IMG/VR virus record: IMGVR_UViG_3300006734_000028
Coordinates: 1-29,145 of that record
Source: a virus
Length of the DNA: 29,145 bases
Direction: 5' to 3' (one strand)
This document shows, in pieces, positions 1 through 9,000 of this stretch. Both the position numbers and the translations under genes were made by a program. Every line of letters begins with the position of its first letter. Within the stretch, counting starts at the first letter, position 1. Below the pieces are notes generated by a model that saw only the letters and a list, made by a program, of their open reading frames with translations, was not told the origin of the DNA and searched no databases.

Positions 1-3000
1 AAATAAAGTATCATAAGAAAACTTCTTACCTTTTTTATACCCAAATGCTTTAGCAGAAAGGAAAGCTATAAATTGATTTTTAAGAGCTTTTGCATTATCA
101 GTATAGTTTAAAACACTACTATTTTTTCTTTCCTTAAATGAAAGCTTAACTCTATCAAATGTTTTGAGGGCAAACTTTGTTTGAGTTATAACAAACATTT
201 CAGATATTTTCATTATAGCTGCAAATGTTTTTAGGTTAGAACTCACTAAGCCATCTCCTTTTAAGATAGGAAGCAAATCATATGGAATATCTAAATCATC
301 AAAATCTTTAGTATGCTTTATTTCATAATCATTAGGGTCTAAACCTCTAGTGCCTGATTTAGCTACAACCTCAATACCTAATTTTTTAAGGCTTTCAGTT
401 ATACCATTCATTTCTATGAAGTCTGTTTTACTACCTTTAATTAAACTTAGTACATTACCTAACTCTCTTATAGTTTCTGATTCTTTTGTAGCAGCATCTA
501 TTGCCAGCAAAGATTGAAGTTGTATTTCTAAATACTGCCACCTTTGCATTGTACTAGGTTTATCCTCTGCAAATAGTTTAGCTTGTATCAGATTTTCAGG
601 AGTAAGTTCTACATTTCCAGCTCCTTCAGGTTTGATTTTTTTAAGTTCCTCAGAGTACTCACTAATTAAATCAAGAATAGCATCTGCTTTGGTAAAACTT
701 TTTTCTTCTTGAGTTTTCAGTTGACCTCCAACAACTTTAGCTGCCTTTTCATACTCTAATACAGCAGGCTGGATATTGATTAGCATTGCTCTATCAAAAG
801 ACATTCCTTTGCCTGTCATAACTAAAACAGGTCCTAAAGTATTAGTAGACAAGTTAAAATATGCAGCATACTGAAACTTAGCGTTATCCACAGCAAATGT
901 AATTTGAGTAGAGTTAATGTGCACTATCCTAACACTATTTCTAGTTTCAGTTGTATCTCTAGTGTAATCAGTATCAAAAGAATAGTTTAGGATAGTTTTT
1001 ACTGCATTATCAAATCCCATAGCACTTAATAGTAAGTTCCTATCATCTAAAAATTGCTTTCTTAAACCTATTGTATTTTGTCTTAGATATGCATAGGCTA
1101 CATTCCATATAGCAGCTATACCTACGTTATCCTTACCAATACTGTTAGCACTATTAGCTTTTACAATATCTGTTGGTGTAAATATAGTAGCAACACTAGA
1201 AGGGTTGTTGAATTTATTACTAGAATCTTCTTCTTCAGCATTGTAATTTTTCTTCATAAAATCCTGACCTAGTTTATCATCAGCAGGTGATGTAGCTATG
1301 TCAGCATTTCCTTCATTATAAATTAAACTCTTTTCAATCTCTAAAGTCATATTGTTGCCTTCTCCAATTGTCAGAGGAGTAATACCAGTAATATCTCCTT
1401 TATTAAAGGCTTCAATGTTATCTTTAATTTGTTTTCCGTATCTATAATCAAAGTCTTCTTGAGTGTTAGGATAACCATTTTTATCCAATACAGCTAGTAG
1501 AATTTCTTTTTTAACTTTCTTAATACTTTTATTAAGAGTCTTTATCTTCTTTAAAATTTCCTTTTGCTGGTCAGATATTCTCTCATTTCTTTGGGCTTCA
1601 TATTCTGAAAGTAAAGCATCTAAGCCTTCTTCATCATCTAAGAATTCTTCTAAGTCAGCATCTGATAAATCAGAAGCAAGCAAGGAAACACCTAATTCAT
1701 CTTCTAATCTCTTTAAAGAATTTTGTAAAGTAGCTTTCTCATTAACTAGCTTTATGTAATCTTCATTTTGACTTTCAAAGTCTTTAATGTCTTTCTTAAC
1801 TCTCTTATCTTGCTTCTTAATAGAATTGATAAACTCTTGGAAAGCTACCTGATTAGGATTTTTACTTTCTAAGTAATCTCCATATACTCTAATCTTTCCT
1901 TTTTCATCTCTATAAAAGTCAGCAGTCCTTACAAACTCAGAGTCAATGTCAAAGTCAGCACCAGATAAGTCTAATATATCTGCAGGCATAACAATTTGAT
2001 TACCTGTTACACCAGGAAGAATATCTACCACCTTAAGAAAAACCATAGAGTGTTTATCCTGTGTAGGAATCCTAACACCTACTAATTCTAGCATGTATGG
2101 TGGTATTTTATCACCTGGCTTTAAACCTAGTTCAGTTGCTAACTGTGCTGAAATCATACACTCAGCATAGTATACATTTTTAGAATCATCTTTTTTGTGG
2201 TATTGTAATCTACTAGGCTCTCCTAATTTAGAAGGTAAAAGTAAGCTTGCTTCTTTACCAGTATAAGGTTCACCTTTTTCATTTCTATAAATTTGATATC
2301 CATCATCTGATACTAAGGTAAACTTATGTCCTGGTACCTTTTGACTTAATACACCTTTACTCATAAAAGCAAGGAACATATTTTCAAACTTTTGCTCTAT
2401 GCTAGGTAAGTTCAAATTATATTCAGGCATATCAGCACTTTGGTAAGCACTACTAAACATTTCCATTAGTAATGGGTCACCTCCAGATTCAAGAATAGAA
2501 CCTCTAAAGCTATCTAGTAAATACTTATACTTAGGAATATCTTCGTCTAGAATAGCTTCACGCATCATTCTAAAGCTATCAATAACTCTATCACCTAGAA
2601 GCTTACGATAGAACTTCCTTAAATCACCTATAGTAGTATTCTTCCCTTTGAAGATAACTGGAGTATCATCCTTATGCTCAGAAGATATTAATTGCATTAA
2701 CTGAGTACCATGAACAATTTTATCTTTCATAGAGTCAGTAGATACTTGCTCTCTTACAAATTGATTGTTAATTACTGTAGTTTGGTACTCTTCATCTTCA
2801 TTAGCATTTAGATTTGTAATAGCTCCTTTAATAGCAGAAGCATGTATTACAAAAGGAACATTTTCAAGTTCCATTTTATTTAACCTATTATGAAGAGTTT
2901 CTCTTCCACGTATAGGTTTCCAGAATTTATGAATCTCTCTTAGTGTAGCTTTAAACTCATCACTAGATTGGTCAAGGGTTTTAAGGTTATCATAAAGAGA

Positions 3001-6000
3001 ATCTACATAAGCTCTATCTCTAGAGCTTCCTTTGAACTCTGATGTTTCTTCTCTTATTAATAGCTTAATAGATGTTTTACCATATAGGTATGTATCAAAA
3101 AATGCAATCTTTCTAGGATTAGCTAAAGCACCTTGCTGTTTTAATAAGCTAATCTCTTCGCTAGTTAAAGGATAACCTTTAATTATTCTATCGTAAATCT
3201 TTTTAACTGCACTTGTATTTTTACCTAATGCAGGTAAATAAGTCCTAGTATACCAAAAAGGATTGGAGTAACCTTGAGCATTTGTAGTTTCTGTTCCTTT
3301 AGCATTATATACATCATCAAGTATAGCAACTTTAGATTCTCCATAACCTATAGCAGGTCCAGCTGAGTTAGGCCCTGCCATTCTTTTTACAAAGTCAATA
3401 GGGTTTTTAAAGTTATAAGCTATATCCCCAAACATTAAGTTATTATAGTTTAAGGAGTTCATGCTAGAGTTAAAGAAAAACTCTGCTATATTGTTCATGT
3501 TTAAAGTATTACCTTCTGTCCTATAGAACATAGGTAGAATGTTTACTTTAATCTCCCCTTCTTTATTTTCATAAACAAGTTTCTCTGATTTAAGAAGCTC
3601 AACAAATTCTTCTAGCTGAGAATTAAAGGCATTTTTAATAAGGTCTTTAATTTCTGATTGGCTTACAGGAAGATCATTATTACTTCTAGCAGCTTCAACT
3701 AGTTTGTCATAAAGAAGAGGGTTTGTATTTCTAAGGAATTTAAAGTTAAAGAAGTCTGTACCTCTATCTCCTAATTTAGTATTGTATCCTTTTACAATAT
3801 CTCTTTCTGAGTTTTCTTGAATTTCCTTTGTTACTTTTCTAATCCTTTCATACTCTTGCATGAAATGAGTAAAAGCTATATCAGCACCAGCATTATTTAA
3901 ACCATTATCAGCAGTTGAAAGTTTACTCACAGGCATACTAACAGCTACTTGAGTATTCTTAGCTTCAATGTGCAGAGGAATAAATGGTGCAAATCTTACT
4001 TCTTTTCCACCTGGGATGGTTGCTTTTTTGTTGAAAGTATTTTGGCCATTATCAACAAAGTAAGTCATCATAGTGTACAGAGTAGCTCTAGCATCTAAGT
4101 CTGCATATACAGAACCAGATGATTCTTTATAGTTCTCAGCAACTACTTGAGCACCACCATCTGCTGAATCAATACTCTTCAATGATTTGTTTCTTAAACC
4201 ATCATTAAAGAATAACTTAAAGTTTTGGAAAATGATATTAGTAACTCTAGAGTTATCAGATTCTATTGCAGTAGAATTAATAGGAGTAATCATGCTATGA
4301 AGCAGAGGATTGTTTTTTACAGAATCATAGAATGATTCAATCTGATAGTCAGTAAATGACTTACCAAACTGCTGTAAAACATCTTTAAGCATTGAAATGC
4401 CATCCTCTCTATTTTCTGCATTAATCCAAGACCTAAAGTTTTTATCTTGGAAAGCTAAAGTTTGAATTAAAAAATAGTTAGGTGCTAAGTGAGTATATTG
4501 AGTTTCACCATCAGCATTTTGAACTACAGTAGAACCTACATTTTCATCAAAGTAGCTATTACCTAGTGCCATATTTTTTAACCTACCTACAGCTCCTGCA
4601 GTAACTGACTTAGCATTTTTTACATCTTCTAAGTCTTCCATTTCATCAAAAGCAGTGATTGTTGAATCAACCAAAAATGGACTACCTGTTTTTAATGAAT
4701 CTAATATACCTTGTATATCATCTTCTCCAAATACCTCTACACCTATAAACAAATCATAGTTATCTTTGATTTCATCTAGGTATTGTTTTAGTTCAGGTGA
4801 AGATTTTAAGTAAACTTCTTCATACTTTCCTTTTTGAATAGCAGTATCTAAAAGAACATACTCAACATAATTTTTAGATAGAGATATTCCTAAGCTATCG
4901 AATAACCCTTGAACCTTAGCAACATAAGCAGGTTTCTCATCTGGGTTTAGCATTTTGCTATAATCTTTTAAAGAACGCTTAATTTCTTCAAGGATGTCTC
5001 TAGCTGCAGTTTTATTTTCATCAAAGCCTTTTATTCTCCAGTTTTTTGCCCATTCAGATATCTGCTTTTCTTGGACATCATACATATTTGTTCTAAATAC
5101 TTTGAATAGTCCATTACTAGGGTCAGCTAAAGTTGTAATTTGGTTTGACTTATATTTGTTAAAGTTGGCTATAAATAAGTTGTACTTGTTGGATTTAAAC
5201 AAAACAGAAGAATGCATGTTAGCAATATCTTCATTGGATGCATTAATCATTCCTAGTTCTGTTTTAATATCCTGCATTAAAACATTAAAGAAGTTTTGAA
5301 CCTTAGGATTACTCTTAGCTTGGAAAGCTAGTTTCTTTAACATGTCCTCTCTTCTAGTGTTAGTCATAATAGCCTCTACACTAGTGTATAGTTCATTAGG
5401 GTCTATGTAACTATTAAATAGCCCTGATGCTAATTGTGCTTCAGTAAGACCAATGTTAAATTCATCCACAGGCATTTCCATTAGAGACATATATTCTCTC
5501 ATCTGTTTAGATGTAGAACCTAGTCCTCCTAATGTTCTATTATCTTTAATGGCTAAATCCATTGGGGTATCATCTTCTTGATACTCTAACCCATCAGGGT
5601 CATCTTCAAATTGGACAGATTCTAGTCTTCTTCTAATTTCTTTTGCAAATTCAATACTTGCGTTAGAACTTAAAAGAGAAATAAGACTATCATATATCTC
5701 TTTAATTTCTAGCTCAATTTTAGTAGCTTTAGCAGCATCAATCTTAGCTAGTATATCTCCATAGATAAAATTATCACTATTTACATCATAGTAATTATCT
5801 ATTACGTTTAATAATGCCTCTTGAATACTATCATCTGTTACAATCCCTTCTTCCTCTCTTATTTTAAATACTTCTTTTAGTACTCTATTGTAAACTCTCA
5901 AACTAGTTGTAGAGTCTAAATACCCTAGCGTACGTTTTGGAATTAACTTATATACTTCAGTATCTGCTCCATAGAAAATAGGGAAAGCTCCAGTTTCTTT

Positions 6001-9000
6001 AGATGCTTTAAAGTTTCCATGGTAGATGCTATCAAATAGAGCATCTATATCAGCCTTATTATTTGTTACCCAATTGGCTAATGCTTTTAGTTTATCAAAG
6101 AATCTTTTGATTAATCCTTTTATTCCAGTATACTCTTTGTCTTTTCTTACTGCATAGCTTTGGAAATCATCAGCCATCTTCTCTTCATACCACAAAAGCT
6201 CAAGCTGTCTATCATTTAAGTTTTGATTTTTAGGAGCTTGGTTTTTTAACTTTTTTAGTTGAATAGATGTAGGCTTTCCATATCTAACTTTAGCTTCTTT
6301 AAACAATAAGTTAAGTTCTGCATCACTTAAAAATGTTCTTACTACTGCATGGAATGCTTCATGATACTCTACACCTTTAGAAGCATTTCTAGCTAAGTAG
6401 ATAACTTTCTTGAAGAAAGCTCCAGAAATCTGTCCTTTATTTTTAAGGTTCCTTTTGATAGTTTCAAACTCTCTAAATGTAATTACATTTGGAGGCAGCA
6501 TTCTTTGAAGGTTAGTAAAGGCTTCTTCTAAATCAATATTATCTTCAGAAGGGTTCTCTTCTATTTTAAAAGCTGATGATGTTTTTGAAATAATTTTTGC
6601 TTTTCTTTCTTCTAGATCTTTTATTTCTGCATCTAGTCTCTGTAAATCTGGATTGGTTTTTCTAGCTTTTACAATTGCTTTATTGACTCCTTTATTATCT
6701 TCTCTTATCTTTTCAATTATTTTTGCTGCTTCATCTTTTTTCTCACCTATCTGTTTATTGATATCAGCAAGTTGAGCATTAAGTTCTTCACTTTCATCTT
6801 CATTAGTAAACATAGAAGGAGTCATAGTAGTAAATTCCTTATCTATGTAATTTTGTAAATAGGCTATATATTTTTGAAGTGCAGTTGCTAAACTAAGGTC
6901 TTTTTTAATTTCTTGTTCTATTCTTTTCTTTAAGTCTCTAGCTTTATCTTTATCCTCAGCAGTATCAGTATTAATATTCTTTACTGCTTCAACAATATCG
7001 CTAACTAAATTAGTAGTTTTAGAACTAGCTGGTGGTTTTGGTTTTGAAGCAGCTGCAGATAAACTCTTAGGCCTAAAGCTTAAAGAAGCTAGCATATCTA
7101 TTCTAGCTTGCAGGTTATCTGTTTCTAGACCTACTACAGATGTTTTACCTTCTTCATCAGTTTCTTTAATCTCAGCAGATTGTTGGAAAGAAGATACTTC
7201 AATATTTTCTGTAAAATAAAAAGAAACTACTTTAGATATAGCCTCAGCAAGTTCTTCATTTGATTCAATTATTTTAGGTTTTACAGAACTATCTTCACTA
7301 TTAAAGATTATTAGGTTTGTCTCAGGATTTACTAGAATGTGTGGTGCCTTTATTCTTGTTCCATTTTCAGATACATAAGGCATATTAATGTATATCGTTT
7401 TATTCTTTTCTGATGTAGCATTAGGATTATATACCTGTATAACCAATCTAGGATTAGCTTTAACAACACTATCTTTATCTTTTTGGTAAGTGCTATTATA
7501 CTTGCTAAATAATAAGTTTATTCTAAGTTTAGCACTATCTTTTAATGCAATAAATCCTGTGTCTACAGGAAAAATATCTAGCTCATCTCTATTAGTAGTA
7601 TTTGCATTTTTAACACTAGTCTCAAAATCAGAGTAAGTATCTAGAATAGCTACTTTAAGAGAATCTTCAACTGGCCTATCTGGATATGTTAAACCTATAG
7701 TATTAATAGTTTCTTCATTATTACCAATCAATATATATTGGTTAGTAATTACATGGTCAATTTTATCTCTATTAGGTGCTACATAAGTATCATAATAAAA
7801 ATTATAATCATCATCAGCAACTTTTTCATAGTTACCTGATTCTTCAGAATAAAGAAAAATACTTTGGTCATAGCTCCTATAAATAATAGGTCTAGTAGGT
7901 TTGCCTTCCTTATCTGTAATCTGTAAGTTAGGATTAGAAGATAAAGATTCTAAAGACTCAATAGTACCTGTAGTGTAATTTAAAGATAAGTTAGGGAATA
8001 AAAAGTTATCCAAAAATTCAGATGGAAGAGTTAGGTTATTCTTAAATGCTTCATCTGCAACTGTCCAGAAATTTTGTAGAGCATTGTAAGTATTAATAAA
8101 CTCTGTGCCTAATCCTGATGGTACTAGTGCACCATTATCTATCATTACAAAATCAGGATTTAATTTTTCAAGGTCTTCAGCAGTACCATTGAAATTTCTT
8201 AAACCTCCACTACCATCATCAAACTGATATCTATTGGGGTCATATATATAACCTATGATAGTCCCTTCATATTTAACAGCTAATTGTTGTTGCTTTCCAT
8301 TATACCCTTTTCTAATTTTAACACCTTGGTTAGTAACCTCTTGGTTGTTTTCATCAGTAGGGTTAACTATTTTTCCACCTTCAGTATCAGTAACTAACTC
8401 AATAGTTATTCCTTCAAAGTTTTTAACCTTATCCTTAGTTAAGGATTTTAAAATCTCAACAGCATCTGGATTTTTTAAATCAGGTTTAACTGTAAATAGC
8501 TGAGAGGCTTTTACAATAATAGGAACAAACCCTTTACCTTTTTTAGGTGCAGGTTGATTAGTAGCTTTTAGTTGTTGTTTTAAATTACTAATAATATTTT
8601 GTAACTCATTAGAATCTAAAAACTCTTTATAGTTATCTCCTTCTTGTGTGCCTTTAAAACTATCAGCAAACTTTTTAGCTTCTTTAAGTTTTTCCTCTAA
8701 GTATTTAATTAACTCTGGAAGAGGAGTTTCACTTTCTAATAAGTCTGTGTATTCTTTACTAAATTGGTCTATCCAAGATTTAAATTGAGCACTAGCATTA
8801 CTATTTTGAACTACTCTGTTTAATGAATCTAAAGCTTGATTATTTTGAACAATTCCAGTTTCTTGTTTTACTGCATGGGTAACAAACATATTACCTCTAA
8901 TCATAAAGGCAGCTTCTTGAATTTCCTTTACTTTAGTTTCTTCAGTAATAGGTGTAGTAGAAGATGCCATAATAAACTCATCAGAAATTCTATCTTTCTC

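Noticed and set aside
1942-1956. DFDID as a chance match
   Set aside because: It is embedded in the expected context (RIPTQ...S about 40 residues before, Gly-Ala just before), and further family motifs lie upstream, so chance is unlikely.
4994-5299. Plus-strand open frame of 101 aa
   Set aside because: It is antisense to the polymerase gene, where the minus frame is open and carries family motifs. Its composition (Leu/Phe/Ser rich) is that of a reversed AT-rich coding strand.
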